Below, one piece after another: positions 46,448 to 56,620 of a DNA stretch of 64,000 nt (the first letter of the stretch is position 1; every line of letters starts with the position of its first letter). The notes beneath the pieces were generated by a model. It was given only the letters and a program-made list of their open reading frames with translations, was not told the origin of the DNA and did no database searches. Origin of the DNA: Paracoccaceae bacterium (GTDB taxonomy: Bacteria; Pseudomonadota; Alphaproteobacteria; Rhodobacterales; Rhodobacteraceae); assembly GCA_030750975.1 (NCBI GenBank), contig JASMHC010000015.1, positions 186,001 through 250,000 of the forward strand, in the 5' to 3' direction. The position numbers were made by a program, and so were the translations under genes.

Positions 46448-47338
46448 ATGGTTAAGAAAAAGGGTTTGGGGCGCGGTCTGTCCGCATTGATGGCGGATGT
46501 CACCGAGGCAGAAACGGTTTCTGAAAACACCGCCAATCCGGGCGAGCGTCGGGCCGATAGCATTGTTCCGATTGAGAAAATTCACCCCAACCCCGACCAG
46601 CCGCGCCAGAGCTTTGTTGAAAGCGATTTGCGCGATCTGGCGAATTCGATTCGCGAAAAGGGCGTGATCCAACCGCTGATCGTTCGGCAGATTGACGGCG
46701 GAGATTACCAGATTGTCGCCGGTGAACGCCGCTGGCGGGCGGCGCAGCTGGCGCAGCTGCATGACCTACCGGTACTGGTGCGCGATTTTGACGACACCGA
46801 AGTTCTGGAAATTGCGATCATTGAAAACATCCAGCGGGCCGACCTGAATCCGGTGGAAGAGGCGTTGGGGTATCGCCAATTGATGGAGCGGTTTGGCCAC
46901 ACTCAAGAAAAGATGGCCGAGGCGCTGGGGAAATCCCGCAGTCACATCGCGAACCTTCTACGTCTGTTGAACCTGCCCGAGACGGTGCAAGAGTTTTTGC
47001 GCCGTGGCGATCTGTCCGCGGGCCATGCACGCGCTTTGGTTACGGCGGATGATCCCGAAGGATTGGCGCGTAAGGTTATCGCGGGCGGGCTGTCGGTGCG
47101 GCAGACCGAGGGTTTGGCCAGGAAGGGCACTGATGATAAGCCCGCGAAAGCCAGGAAAACCTCAGCCGGGGCGGCGAAAGATGCCGACACAATCGCGCTT
47201 GAGGGCGATTTGTCGGCCGCACTTGGTTTGAAGGTGGTGCTAAATCACCCCTCCGGGGCGGAATCAGGGTCGATCACCATCAAGTATGACACTCTGGATC
47301 AACTGGACGATCTGTGTAGCCTTCTGACCAAAGGGTGA
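46448..47338 (+). CDS. parB: Chromosome partitioning protein ParB
   Basis: A 296-residue ParB. It begins KKGLGRGLSALMADV, has the CTP-binding box GERRWRAAQLA, the helix-turn-helix for parS (TQEKMAEALGKSRSHIANLLRLLNLP) and a C-terminal dimerisation domain (GSITIKYDTLDQLDDLCSLL). It loads on the two parS sites 1.4 and 3.3 kb upstream and spreads as a CTP-dependent clamp. It is convergent with hemW, ending one base before it. Confidence 0.96.
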   Translation: MVKKKGLGRGLSALMADVTEAETVSENTANPGERRADSIVPIEKIHPNPDQPRQSFVESDLRDLANSIREKGVIQPLIVRQIDGGDYQIVAGERRWRAAQLAQLHDLPVLVRDFDDTEVLEIAIIENIQRADLNPVEEALGYRQLMERFGHTQEKMAEALGKSRSHIANLLRLLNLPETVQEFLRRGDLSAGHARALVTADDPEGLARKVIAGGLSVRQTEGLARKGTDDKPAKARKTSAGAAKDADTIALEGDLSAALGLKVVLNHPSGAESGSITIKYDTLDQLDDLCSLLTKG

Positions 47339-48493
47339 TCAGGTCAGCAATTCCCTGAGGATGCCGTTCAGAACCGGACGGCCTTTTGCCGTGCAGCGCA
47401 GCCGGTTGCCATCTGCCTTGACCAATCCAAGCTTATCCAGATCCCGGATTTTCTGTTCGGGCAGGTCTTGCCCGGAAAGGCTCTGATACCGCCCAATTTC
47501 GCTGCCTTCCGACAGGCGCAGGCTCATCATCAGGTACTCGACAGCCTGATCTTCGCGGCTGAGCGTGGATCGCCTAGTCTCGCCCGTCCCGCGTTCAGCC
47601 GCAGCCAGCCAAAGGGCGGGGCTAAGATGCGTCTCTGTCGCAAATCGCGCCTTGCCAAGCGTCACGCGGCCATGGGCACCGGGACCGATTCCAAGATAGT
47701 CGCCATAGCGCCAGTAAATCAGGTTGTGGCGGCTTTGCTGACCATTTTGGGCGTGATTAGACACTTCATAAGCGGGTAATCCGGCGTTTTCGCAGATGTC
47801 CTGCGTTGCGAAATACATCTCGGCCGAAGCATCCTCTTCGGGCAGGCCTTTCAGCTTGCCCGCATTGTAGCGATCACCAAAAGCTGTGCCATCCTCGATC
47901 GTCAGTTGATACAGCGACAGGTGATCTGGATCAAAGCTAAGTGCTTGTTTTAATTCTCTTTTCCAATCTTCAACACTTTGATCCTGACGGGCGTAAATCA
48001 AATCAAAGCTGACCCGATCAAACGCCCCTCTGGCGATTTCGAGCGCCTTCAGGCTTTCCGAAACCGTGTGAAGACGCCCCAAACGCTTTAGGTCGGGATC
48101 ATTCAGCGCCTGAAAGCCCATGGATATTCTGTTCACCCCGGCTTTGGCGTAACCGGCAAAGCGTTGCGCCTCGACCGAGCCTGGGTTGGCTTCAAGCGTG
48201 ATTTCGATGTCATTGGCAAAGGTCCAACAGTCTCTGACCTCGCTTAAAATGGCCGAAACCGTGTCTACCGCCATAAGGCTGGGGGTGCCTCCACCAAAAA
48301 AGATCGAATTCAGAACCCGGCCCGGTGTTTCGGCGGCAGAGCGGCGAATTTCGCTGCAATAGGCTCTGATCCACCGGGTTTGATCGATGTCGGCGGCGAC
48401 GTGGCTGTTAAAGTCGCAATACGGGCATTTGGACTGGCAAAAGGGCCAGTGGATATAAAGGCCGAAGCCGCCGTTTTTCCAATCCTCAGGCAA
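47339..48493 (-). CDS. hemW: HemW-type radical SAM haem chaperone
   Basis: A 384-residue radical SAM protein. The cluster motif is [18 protein letters not shown] (CX3CX2C), followed by [18 protein letters not shown] and [12 protein letters not shown]. HemW proteins bind haem and were long annotated as oxygen-independent coproporphyrinogen oxidase; they lack the extra features of HemN. No ATG is available: the likely start is TTG at 48493, five bases after an AGG and overlapping rdgB by 8 bp. An in-frame TTG at 48505 is the alternative. Confidence 0.88.
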   Translation of the reverse strand: MPEDWKNGGFGLYIHWPFCQSKCPYCDFNSHVAADIDQTRWIRAYCSEIRRSAAETPGRVLNSIFFGGGTPSLMAVDTVSAILSEVRDCWTFANDIEITLEANPGSVEAQRFAGYAKAGVNRISMGFQALNDPDLKRLGRLHTVSESLKALEIARGAFDRVSFDLIYARQDQSVEDWKRELKQALSFDPDHLSLYQLTIEDGTAFGDRYNAGKLKGLPEEDASAEMYFATQDICENAGLPAYEVSNHAQNGQQSRHNLIYWRYGDYLGIGPGAHGRVTLGKARFATETHLSPALWLAAAERGTGETRRSTLSREDQAVEYLMMSLRLSEGSEIGRYQSLSGQDLPEQKIRDLDKLGLVKADGNRLRCTAKGRPVLNGILRELLT

Positions 48494-49094
48494 AACAACC
48501 TGCAATAAGCTTGCGGAAGGCGTCAGCGCGGTGGCTGATTGATTTTTTCCGTGCGGGATCCATTTCGCCGAAGGTTTCGGTTTCGCCGTCGGGCAAAAAG
48601 ACCGGATCAAAGCCAAAGCCTTCGTCGCCGCGCATGGGCCAGACCACCTGACCGTCAACGCGGCCTTCAAAAATCTCGTCATGCCCGTCGGGCCATGCCA
48701 GACAAAGTGTGCAGTTGAACGCAGCCTTGCGGGGCGCGGGGGCGTTCTTTTCCTCCAGCAAGGTCCAGACCCTGGTCATCGCCATCGGAAAATCGCGGCC
48801 CTTCGGGGTTTCTGCCCAATCGGCGGTGTAAACACCCGGGGCGCCATCCAGCGCGTCCACGGTGATGCCGCTATCGTCGGACAAGGCGGGCAGGCCGGTG
48901 GCTTTGGCGGCGTAATGCGCCTTGATGCGGGCATTGCCAACAAATGTGGTTTCGGTTTCGTCCGGTTCGTCCAGATCGTGATCGGCGGCAGAGGAAACCG
49001 AGACACCAAACGGGGCAAGCAATTCGGCAATTTCGCGCAGCTTGCCCGCGTTGTGGCTGGCAATCACCAGCCTGTCGCCACCGAAGCTACGCAC
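48486..49094 (-). CDS. rdgB: Non-canonical purine NTP pyrophosphatase (RdgB/HAM1)
   Basis: A 202-residue enzyme that hydrolyses dITP, ITP and XTP to keep them out of DNA and [49 protein letters not shown] and the C-terminal GFGFDPVF and [11 protein letters not shown] are family hallmarks. The GTG at 49094 (read [13 protein letters not shown]) fits the family N-terminus and overlaps rph by 8 bp; an in-frame ATG at 49118 would add eight residues. Confidence 0.93.
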   Translation of the reverse strand: MRSFGGDRLVIASHNAGKLREIAELLAPFGVSVSSAADHDLDEPDETETTFVGNARIKAHYAAKATGLPALSDDSGITVDALDGAPGVYTADWAETPKGRDFPMAMTRVWTLLEEKNAPAPRKAAFNCTLCLAWPDGHDEIFEGRVDGQVVWPMRGDEGFGFDPVFLPDGETETFGEMDPARKKSISHRADAFRKLIAGCFA

Positions 49095-49803
49095 CGGTGG
49101 CCGCCTTTTGCGCAGCAACCAGAGCAGCCACGCCTTTGTCGGCCAGATCCATCAGCTGGCCCATTTGATCGCGGCTGAAAGTGGCGCCTTCGGCGGACAT
49201 CTGAACCTCGATCAACCGGCCATTGCCAAGCATGACGAAATTGCCGTCCGTGCCTGCCTCGGAATCCTCGGGATAGTCGAGATCAAGAACCGGCTGACCG
49301 GCATAGATGCCGCAGGAGACCGCCGCTACCGGATCAAGCAGCGGGTCGGTGACAATATCGCCCGCCTTCAACAGCTTGTTCACGGCAAGGCGCAGCGCCA
49401 CCCAACCGCCGGTGATCGCGGCGCAGCGGGTGCCGCCATCGGCCTGAATGACATCGCAATCAACGGTGATCTGGCGTTCGCCCAGAGCGACGCGGTCAAC
49501 GCCGGCCCGAAGGGACCGGCCGATCAGTCTTTGAATTTCAACCGTGCGGCCGCCCTGTTTACCCGCCGACGCCTCGCGCCGCATCCGCGAGGTGGTCGAG
49601 CGGGGCAACATACCGTATTCGGCAGTGACCCAGCCAAGACCCGACCCTTTGATGAAGGGCGGAACACGCGCTTCCAGCGAAGCCGTGCACAGAACATGGG
49701 TGTCGCCCATTTTGATCATGCACGACCCTTCGGCATGTTTGGTCACATCGGTTTCAATGGAAACGGGGCGCAATTCGTCAAGCTGTCGTCCAGAGGGGCG
49801 CAT
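49087..49803 (-). CDS. rph: Ribonuclease PH
   Basis: A 238-residue phosphorolytic 3'-exoribonuclease that trims tRNA 3' ends. [29 protein letters not shown], the RREAS and RSLRAGVD segments and the active-site [18 protein letters not shown] are intact. The ATG at 49803 has AAGGA eight bases upstream; the ATG at 49809 sits too close to it. The gene is divergent from hrcA. Confidence 0.95.
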   Translation of the reverse strand: MRPSGRQLDELRPVSIETDVTKHAEGSCMIKMGDTHVLCTASLEARVPPFIKGSGLGWVTAEYGMLPRSTTSRMRREASAGKQGGRTVEIQRLIGRSLRAGVDRVALGERQITVDCDVIQADGGTRCAAITGGWVALRLAVNKLLKAGDIVTDPLLDPVAAVSCGIYAGQPVLDLDYPEDSEAGTDGNFVMLGNGRLIEVQMSAEGATFSRDQMGQLMDLADKGVAALVAAQKAATGA

Positions 49804-49892
49804 TTTCATAATCCTTTTCGTGTTTGCGGTGAGATACAGGGGCCGGACCCCGATGCGCAACCCCGATTGACCTTTCCGGCGAAGGCTCTTTA

Positions 49893-50969
49893 ATGGATCG
49901 CAAGATGAGTGACGGAAATACGATCCTTTCAGAGATGAACGACCGCTCGCGCGAGGTGTTTCGCCGCGTGGTCGAAGGCTATCTGGAAACCGGCGATCCG
50001 GTGGGGTCGCGGACACTGAGCCGGGTTTTGTCAGAATCGGTCAGCGCGGCGACGATCCGCAACGTGATGCAGGACCTTGAGTTTCTCGGCTTGCTTGACA
50101 GCCCGCATATCTCGGCCGGGCGGGTGCCGACACAGTTGGGGCTGCGGATGTTCGTCGACGGGCTGTTAGAGGTCGGCGATCTGAACGAAACCGACCGCAC
50201 CAAGATCGAGGCGACCGCCACCAGCAATTCCGACGATGTGACACAAGCCCTGGATCGGGTCGGCTCGGCCCTGTCAGGGCTGACCCATGGGGCAAGCCTT
50301 GTGCTGGCGCCCAAGCATGAGGCACCGATCAAGCATATCGAATTTGTGTCGCTGGCGCCGGATCGGGCGCTGGTGGTACTGGTTTTTGCCGACGGTCAGG
50401 TGGAAAATCGGGTGTTCCAGCCGCCCACGGGTCAGACGGCAAGCGCCATGCGCGAGGCGGCGAATTTCCTGAATGCGATCCTTGAAGGCAAAACGCTGTC
50501 AGACCTGCAACACCTGCTGACAACCGAGATTGCGGCGCGGCGGCGGGAAATTGACACGCTGGCGCATTCGCTGGTCAAAGCCGGTCTGGCGGTTTGGGAA
50601 AACGAGGGCGCGAACAGCGAACGCCTGATCGTGCGCGGGCGGGCGAATCTGTTGGACGAGGACGTTCCGGCAGAACAGCTTGAGCGGATCAGAACGCTGT
50701 TTGACGATCTTGAACGCAAACGCGATATCGCCGAATTTCTGGAACTGGCCGAAGGCGGCGAGGGTGTGCGCATTTTTATCGGTTCCGAGAACAAACTTTT
50801 CTCACTTTCGGGTTCCTCTTTGGTGGTTTCTCCTTATATGAACGCTGATCGAAAAATTATTGGCGCGGTCGGGGTAATCGGTCCGACGCGCCTGAATTAT
50901 GGACGTATCGTGCCGATCGTGGATTACACGGCACAGCTGGTCGGGCGGATGGTGTCGGACCGGAGTTAG
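49893..50969 (+). CDS. hrcA: Heat-inducible transcription repressor HrcA
   Basis: A 358-residue repressor of the chaperone regulon. The N-terminal winged helix ([57 protein letters not shown]) binds CIRCE operators, and the C-terminal domain senses free GroEL. No CIRCE inverted repeat is visible just upstream, so the hrcA-grpE pair itself may not be under CIRCE control. ATG 49893 is used; 49905 is an in-frame alternative. grpE follows after 9 bp. Confidence 0.93.
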   Translation: MDRKMSDGNTILSEMNDRSREVFRRVVEGYLETGDPVGSRTLSRVLSESVSAATIRNVMQDLEFLGLLDSPHISAGRVPTQLGLRMFVDGLLEVGDLNETDRTKIEATATSNSDDVTQALDRVGSALSGLTHGASLVLAPKHEAPIKHIEFVSLAPDRALVVLVFADGQVENRVFQPPTGQTASAMREAANFLNAILEGKTLSDLQHLLTTEIAARRREIDTLAHSLVKAGLAVWENEGANSERLIVRGRANLLDEDVPAEQLERIRTLFDDLERKRDIAEFLELAEGGEGVRIFIGSENKLFSLSGSSLVVSPYMNADRKIIGAVGVIGPTRLNYGRIVPIVDYTAQLVGRMVSDRS

Positions 50970-50978
50970 AGGTGAAAG

Positions 50979-51539
50979 ATGGCAGAGCGTAAAGAAGAAG
51001 AGTTTCTCGACAATCTGGAAGCGCTGGAGAACGAGGTTTTCGGCGAGGATGAACCGACCGAGGACGAGCTTGAAGCCGATGAGCTTGCGGTTCTGAAGGC
51101 CGAGCGGGACGAATATAAAGACCGATTCATGCGGGCTTTGGCGGATGCGGAAAATTCACGCAAACGGGCGGATCGCGACCGGCGCGAGGCCGAGAATTAC
51201 GGCGGATCAAAGCTGGCTCGGGATATGCTGCCGGTTTACGACAATTTGGTCCGCGCGGTCGAAGCGGCTGGCGAGGATGACGAAAAAGCCTCGGACGCTT
51301 TGATCGAAGGGGTGCAGCTGACGCTGAAAGAGCTTTTGAACGTGTTCAAGAAACACGGGATCGAAGCGATCCTGCCCGAGCTTGGCGACAAGTTTGATCC
51401 GCAGGTGCATCAGGCAATGTTCGAAGCACCGGTTCCGGGAACCAAGGCGGGCGAAATTATTCAGGTCGCGGCGACAGGCTTTATGCTGCATGACCGTTTG
51501 CTGCGTCCCGCGCAGGTTGGTGTCAGCTCGTTCAAATGA
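50979..51539 (+). CDS. grpE: Nucleotide exchange factor GrpE
   Basis: A 186-residue co-chaperone that releases ADP from DnaK. It has the acidic N-terminus, the long coiled coil (ELEADELAVLKAERDEYKDRFMRALADAENSRKRADR), the four-helix bundle and the beta-domain signature HQAMFEAPVPGTKAGEIIQVAATGFMLHDRLLRPAQVGVS. It follows hrcA in the same operon. AGAGGTG precedes the ATG. Two hairpins after the stop end transcription. Confidence 0.95.
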   Translation: MAERKEEEFLDNLEALENEVFGEDEPTEDELEADELAVLKAERDEYKDRFMRALADAENSRKRADRDRREAENYGGSKLARDMLPVYDNLVRAVEAAGEDDEKASDALIEGVQLTLKELLNVFKKHGIEAILPELGDKFDPQVHQAMFEAPVPGTKAGEIIQVAATGFMLHDRLLRPAQVGVSSFK

Positions 51540-51607
51540 GTGTGTCCGTGCCGGACACACACAGGTTTATTGAAAGGGGTCTGCTGGCGCAGACCCCTTT
51601 GTTTTTG
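51540..51607 (+). terminator. Tandem hairpins ending the hrcA-grpE operon
   Basis: The first hairpin (GTGTGTCCG and CGGACACAC arms, 51540-51560) begins at the stop codon. The second (AAAGGGGTCTGC and GCAGACCCCTTT, 51573-51600, TGGC loop) is followed by GTTTTTG and is a classic intrinsic terminator; it would also act on mutS from the other side. Confidence 0.85.
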
Positions 51608-51628
51608 AGTATTTTGACAAAGAAAAAG

Positions 51629-54274
51629 TCAGGTTGTTTTGGCTTTTTCCTTGAGGTCGTAAAGCGCCTGAAGGGCTTCGCGGGGGGTCATCTCGTCGGG
51701 GTGGATGTCACTCAGCGCATCCTCAATGGGCGATGATTTTGGGGTTGGCGCGGGTGGTGGCGTGGCCGCGAACAAAGGCAGGTCGTCGATCAGGGCTTTC
51801 TGGGTCGCGCCGCCTTCGCGTTCGCCTTTTTCCAGCGCTTCGAGCACGACGCGGGCGCGGGCGACGACACTGGCTGGGAGACCGGCAAGCTGGGCGACCT
51901 GCACGCCATAGCTGCGGTCGGCGGCACCTTTGCGGACTTCGTGCAGAAAGATCACCTCGCCTTCCCATTCCTTGACGGCGACGGTGGCATTGTCGACCCC
52001 GTCAAGCTTGCCCGCAAGCGATGTCATTTCGTGATAATGGGTGGCGAACAAGGCGCGGGAGCGATTGACATCGTGCAGGTGTTCCAGCGTGGCCCAGGCG
52101 ATAGAGAGGCCGTCATAAGTGGCGGTGCCGCGGCCGATTTCGTCAAGGATGACCAATGCGCGATTATCGGCCTGGTTAAGGATGGCGGCGGTTTCGACCA
52201 TTTCGACCATGAAGGTCGAGCGCCCCCGGGCAAGGTCGTCGGATGCGCCAACGCGGCTGAAAAGCTGGCTGACAAGGCCGATTTTGGCGGATCGGGCGGG
52301 GACATAGCTGCCCATTTGCGCCAGCACCGCGATCAGGGCGTTTTGGCGCAGGAAGGTGGATTTACCCGCCATGTTCGGGCCGGTCAGCAGCCAGATGGCC
52401 GCAGCCTCGGGGCCTGCGGACAGATCGCAATCATTGGCGATAAAAGGGTCTCCGGCGGCTTTCAGAGACTGTTCCACAACCGGGTGGCGGCCGCCTTCGA
52501 TGTGCAGGGCGCGTGAGCCGTCAACCTGCGGGCGGCACCAGTTTTCGGACCGGGCAAGCTCGGCCAGGGCGGTGGCGAGATCAAATTCGGCCAGGGCGCG
52601 GGCGGCGTCACCAAGGGGTGCGTGGTGGTCAAGAACGGCTTGTCTTAGGCTGGAATAGAGACGTTTTTCGATCTCAACTGCGCGCCCGCCGGCGTTGAGG
52701 ATTTTGGTTTCCATCTCAGACAGCGGCACCGTGGTGAAGCGCACCTGATTGGCGGTGGTCTGGCGGTGTTTGAAGGTGTCGGACAGCGGTTCGGACAGCA
52801 TTCTGTCGGCATGGGTCGCGGTGACTTCGACGAAATAGCCCAGCACGTTGTTGTGTTTGATCTTGAGGCTTTGAATGCCGGTCAGCGCGGCATATTCGGC
52901 CTGCATTCCGGCGATCACGCTACGGCCTTCGTCGCGCAACCGGCGGCATTCATCAAGGTCTTCGTCATAGCCGGGGGCGATAAAGCCGCCGTCGCGGACC
53001 AGAAGCGGGGGTTCGGCGACAAGGGCCTGATCGAGCAGGTTCAGCAGAGCGTCATGGCCGGTGAGGGAATTCGCGGCTTCGGCCAGAAGGGTGGGCAGAT
53101 CGTCAGGCAGGGTTTCGGCAATGGTTGCGGCCTGTTCCAGCGTGTTGCGGATGGCCGCCAGATCGCGAGGACCGCCGCGATCCAGCGACAGGCGCGACAG
53201 GGCGCGGTCAAGATCGGGGGTTTTGCGTAAGGAGTCGCGCAGCTGGTCTGAAATTCGACCCTGTTCCAGCCCAAAAGCCACGGCATCGTGCCGGTCTCGG
53301 ATCACGTCCAGCACGCGCGAGGGGCTGGACAGGCGGCGTTCGAGCAGCCGCGCGCCTCCGGCGGTGACAGTGCGATCCACGACTGAGATCAGCGATCCGG
53401 CGCGACCGCCGGACATGGCGCGGGTCAGTTCGAGGTTGCGCCGCGTGGCGGCGTCGATCTGCATGGTGCGGGCCTCGGCCTCGCGCACGGGCGGGCGGAG
53501 AAGGGGGAGCTTGCCCTTTTGGGTGAGTTCCAGATATTCAACAATCGCGCCCATTGCTGACAATTCGGCGCGGGTGAAACTGCCATAGGCGTCTAAAGTG
53601 CCGACATTGTAAAGCGCGGAAAGGCGGCGTTCGGCTGCGGTGCTGTCAAAGGCGGCGCGGCCCAGCGATGTCAGCGACGCCCCGGAATCAGAGACTGTTT
53701 CCGCCAAATCCGCCTCTTTTGCTTCGGATACGATCACCTCTCGCGGGGACAGGCGCGCCAGTTCCGGCCCAAGCCGGACAGGCGCAAGGGGCATCACGTG
53801 AAACGCGCCGGTGGAAATATCGGCCCAGGCAAGGGCGCAGTCATCCCGCACCTCGGCAAAGGCCGCAAGGTAGTTGTGGCGGCGGGCTTCGAGCAGAGAT
53901 TCCTCGGTCAAGGTGCCCGGCGTCACCAGCCGCACCACATCGCGGCGGACAACCGCCTTGTAGCCGCGCTTTTTGGCCTCTTCGGGGGATTCCATCTGCT
54001 CGCAGACCGCAACGCGGAACCCCTTGCGGATCAGGGTCAGCAAATAGCCTTCGGCGGCATGCACCGGAACGCCGCACATGGGGATGTCTTCGCCGTCATG
54101 TTTGCCGCGTTTTGTCAGAGCAATATCAAGGGCTTCGGCCGCCGCAACAGCATCGTCAAAGAACATCTCGTAGAAATCGCCCATCCGGTAGAACAGCAAA
54201 GCGTCAGCATGGGCTTGCTTGATCTCAAGATATTGCGCCATCATTGGCGTCACTTTGTTGCTGTTTGCGCTCAC
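51629..54274 (-). CDS. mutS: DNA mismatch repair protein MutS
   Basis: An 881-residue MutS. The mismatch-reading Phe-x-Glu is in MGDFYEMFFDDA near residue 35. Connector, lever and clamp domains follow, then the ABC-type ATPase with Walker A GPNMAGKST and signature DDLARGRSTFMVEM, DEIGRGTATYDGLSIAWA, and the helix-turn-helix end. The GTG at 54274 follows GGGGGG at good spacing. It is divergent from maeB and convergent with grpE. No mutL is present in the window. Confidence 0.96.
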   Translation of the reverse strand: MSANSNKVTPMMAQYLEIKQAHADALLFYRMGDFYEMFFDDAVAAAEALDIALTKRGKHDGEDIPMCGVPVHAAEGYLLTLIRKGFRVAVCEQMESPEEAKKRGYKAVVRRDVVRLVTPGTLTEESLLEARRHNYLAAFAEVRDDCALAWADISTGAFHVMPLAPVRLGPELARLSPREVIVSEAKEADLAETVSDSGASLTSLGRAAFDSTAAERRLSALYNVGTLDAYGSFTRAELSAMGAIVEYLELTQKGKLPLLRPPVREAEARTMQIDAATRRNLELTRAMSGGRAGSLISVVDRTVTAGGARLLERRLSSPSRVLDVIRDRHDAVAFGLEQGRISDQLRDSLRKTPDLDRALSRLSLDRGGPRDLAAIRNTLEQAATIAETLPDDLPTLLAEAANSLTGHDALLNLLDQALVAEPPLLVRDGGFIAPGYDEDLDECRRLRDEGRSVIAGMQAEYAALTGIQSLKIKHNNVLGYFVEVTATHADRMLSEPLSDTFKHRQTTANQVRFTTVPLSEMETKILNAGGRAVEIEKRLYSSLRQAVLDHHAPLGDAARALAEFDLATALAELARSENWCRPQVDGSRALHIEGGRHPVVEQSLKAAGDPFIANDCDLSAGPEAAAIWLLTGPNMAGKSTFLRQNALIAVLAQMGSYVPARSAKIGLVSQLFSRVGASDDLARGRSTFMVEMVETAAILNQADNRALVILDEIGRGTATYDGLSIAWATLEHLHDVNRSRALFATHYHEMTSLAGKLDGVDNATVAVKEWEGEVIFLHEVRKGAADRSYGVQVAQLAGLPASVVARARVVLEALEKGEREGGATQKALIDDLPLFAATPPPAPTPKSSPIEDALSDIHPDEMTPREALQALYDLKEKAKTT

Positions 54275-54364
54275 AGACTACCCCCCGGTATTCAGACGTG
54301 ACATTAGAGCGGCGAATCCGCAGGTTAAACCAAAAAACGGCACGACGCGCCACGAGGGACGAAT

Positions 54365-56620
54365 ATGGCCAAGACCAAAATCACCAAGGAAGACGCACTT
54401 GCCTTCCATCTGGAACCCACCCCCGGCAAGTGGGAGGTGCAGGCCACCGTTCCGATGACCACCCAGCGCGATCTGTCGCTGGCTTATTCCCCCGGCGTGG
54501 CGGTGCCGTGTGAAGCCATCGCTGAGACGCCCGAGACGGTCTATGACTATACAAACAAGGGCAACCTTGTGGCGGTGATCTCGAACGGGACGGCGGTTTT
54601 GGGGCTGGGCAATCTGGGGGCTGCGGGATCAAAGCCGGTGATGGAGGGCAAGGCGGTTCTGTTCAAACGCTTTGCCGACGTGAACTCGATCGATATCGAG
54701 CTGGACACCGAAGACCCGGACGAGTTTTGCCGCGCGGTCAGGCTGATGGGGCCGACCTTTGGCGGGATCAATCTTGAGGATATCAAGGCGCCGGAATGTT
54801 TTATCATCGAGCAGCGCCTGAAGGAAGAAATGGATATTCCGGTCTTCCACGATGATCAGCATGGCACGGCGGTGATCTGCGCGGCGGGTCTGATCAACGC
54901 GCTGCATATCAGCGGCAAGAAGATCGAGGATTGCAGGATCGTTCTGAACGGTGCGGGGGCGGCGGGGATTGCCTGTATCGAGTTGTTGAAGTCGATGGGC
55001 GCTCGCCACGAGAACTGCATCGTTTGTGACACCAAGGGCGTGATTTATCAGGGCCGGACCGAGGGCATGAACCAGTGGAAATCGGCCCATGCGGTTGTCA
55101 CGGAATTGCGGACGCTGGAAGAGGCGATGATGGGGGCGGATGTGTTCCTTGGTGTGTCGGCGAAGGGCGCCGTGACGCAGGACATGGTTCAGAACATGGG
55201 CGACAACCCCGTGATTTTCGCCATGGCGAACCCCGATCCCGAGATTACGCCGGAAGAGGCGCATGAGGTGCGGGCCGATGCGATTGTTGCAACGGGCCGG
55301 TCGGATTACCCGAACCAGGTGAACAACGTGCTGGGCTTTCCCTATCTGTTCCGGGGGGCGCTGGACATTCACGCCCGCGCGATCAACGACGAAATGAAAA
55401 TCGCCTGTGCCGAGGCGTTGGCCGAACTGGCCCGCGAAGATGTGCCCGACGAAGTGGCGATGGCTTATGGTAAGAAGCTGACTTTTGGCCGTGATTATAT
55501 CATTCCCACGCCGTTTGATCCGCGTCTGATTCACCGCATTCCGCCGGCCGTGGCCAGGGCCGGTATGGATACAGGTGCGGCGCGGCGTCCGATTGTCGAT
55601 ATGGACGCTTACGAGCTGAGCCTGAAATCGCGGATGGATCCGACCGCGAACATCCTGCGCAGCCTGAACGCCCGCGCCCGCGCGGCGCAAGCGACGATGA
55701 TCTTTGCCGAGGGCGACGATCCGCGCGTGTTGCGGGCGGCTGTGATGTATCAGCGCTCGGGCATGGGCAAGGCTTTGGTTGTCGGCCGTCAGGACGATGT
55801 GAAAACCAAACTCGAGGCTGCCGGCCTGGCCGATGCGGTGCGCGAGCTTGAGGTGGTGAATGCCGGAAACTCGCGCTATCTCGATCAGTACAAGGAATTT
55901 CTGTACCAGCGCCTGCAACGCAAAGGCTATGACCGTCAGGATATTCACCGGATGGCCGCGCGTGACCGGCATGTGTTTTCGTCTCTGATGCTGGCGCATG
56001 GTCACGGTGATGGGCTTGTGACAGGCGCGACACGGAAATCGGCGCATGTTCTGGGCCTGATCAATCATGTGTTTGATGCCGATGCGGCGGCAGGGGCGGT
56101 GGGCATTACCGCAATGCTGCACAAGGGCAAGGTTGTGCTGATCGGGGACACACTGGTCCATGAATGGCCGGACGAAGAGGATCTGGCCAATATCGCCGAA
56201 CGCGGGGCCGAGGTGGCCCGCGATCTGGGCCTCGAGCCGCGCGTGGCGTTTGTTTCGTTCTCGACCTTCGGCTATCCGGTGTCCGAGCGGGCCGAGAAGA
56301 TGCATATCGCCCCGACTGTTCTGGCCAGCCGTGGCGTGGATTTCGAATACGAAGGCGAAATGGCCGTGGATGTGGCCCTGAACGAACAGGCGATGGCGGC
56401 TTATCCGTTCTCGCGCCTGTCGGGTCCGGCGAATGTGCTGGTGGTTCCGGCGCGGCATTCGGCCAGTATCTCGACCAAGCTGATGCAGGAAATGGCCGGA
56501 GCAACCGTGATCGGCCCGATCCTGACCGGCGTGGGCAAGCCGATTCAGATCTGCTCGACCGTGGCGACGGCGAATGACATTCTGAACATGGCAATCCTTG
56601 CAGCGCATAAGGTGCGGTAA
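54365..56620 (+). CDS. maeB: NADP-dependent malic enzyme with C-terminal phosphotransacetylase-like domain
   Basis: A 751-residue MaeB. Residues ~1-430 are the malic enzyme domain (VYDYTNKGNLVAVISNGTAVLGLGNLG, VFHDDQHGTAVICAAG, the NADP loop VLNGAGAAGIACIEL), converting malate to pyruvate and CO2 with NADPH. The rest is a phosphate-acetyltransferase-like domain (MIFAEGDDPRVLRAA through GVGKPIQICSTVATANDILNM) that is regulatory in characterised MaeB enzymes. This two-domain form is usual in proteobacteria. The stop TAA shares a base with the next ATG. Confidence 0.95.
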   Translation: MAKTKITKEDALAFHLEPTPGKWEVQATVPMTTQRDLSLAYSPGVAVPCEAIAETPETVYDYTNKGNLVAVISNGTAVLGLGNLGAAGSKPVMEGKAVLFKRFADVNSIDIELDTEDPDEFCRAVRLMGPTFGGINLEDIKAPECFIIEQRLKEEMDIPVFHDDQHGTAVICAAGLINALHISGKKIEDCRIVLNGAGAAGIACIELLKSMGARHENCIVCDTKGVIYQGRTEGMNQWKSAHAVVTELRTLEEAMMGADVFLGVSAKGAVTQDMVQNMGDNPVIFAMANPDPEITPEEAHEVRADAIVATGRSDYPNQVNNVLGFPYLFRGALDIHARAINDEMKIACAEALAELAREDVPDEVAMAYGKKLTFGRDYIIPTPFDPRLIHRIPPAVARAGMDTGAARRPIVDMDAYELSLKSRMDPTANILRSLNARARAAQATMIFAEGDDPRVLRAAVMYQRSGMGKALVVGRQDDVKTKLEAAGLADAVRELEVVNAGNSRYLDQYKEFLYQRLQRKGYDRQDIHRMAARDRHVFSSLMLAHGHGDGLVTGATRKSAHVLGLINHVFDADAAAGAVGITAMLHKGKVVLIGDTLVHEWPDEEDLANIAERGAEVARDLGLEPRVAFVSFSTFGYPVSERAEKMHIAPTVLASRGVDFEYEGEMAVDVALNEQAMAAYPFSRLSGPANVLVVPARHSASISTKLMQEMAGATVIGPILTGVGKPIQICSTVATANDILNMAILAAHKVR

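Noticed and set aside
49810-49892. CIRCE operator before hrcA
   Set aside because: No TTAGCACTC/GAGTGCTAA inverted repeat is present.
53790-53805. Third parS site inside mutS
   Set aside because: Only 11 of 16 bases match (TCACGTGAAAC); the left arm is degenerate. A chance match in a GC-rich gene cannot be excluded.
54629-56608. 659-codon minus-strand frame opposite maeB
   Set aside because: It is the antisense shadow of a complete malic enzyme gene with all motifs on the plus strand.
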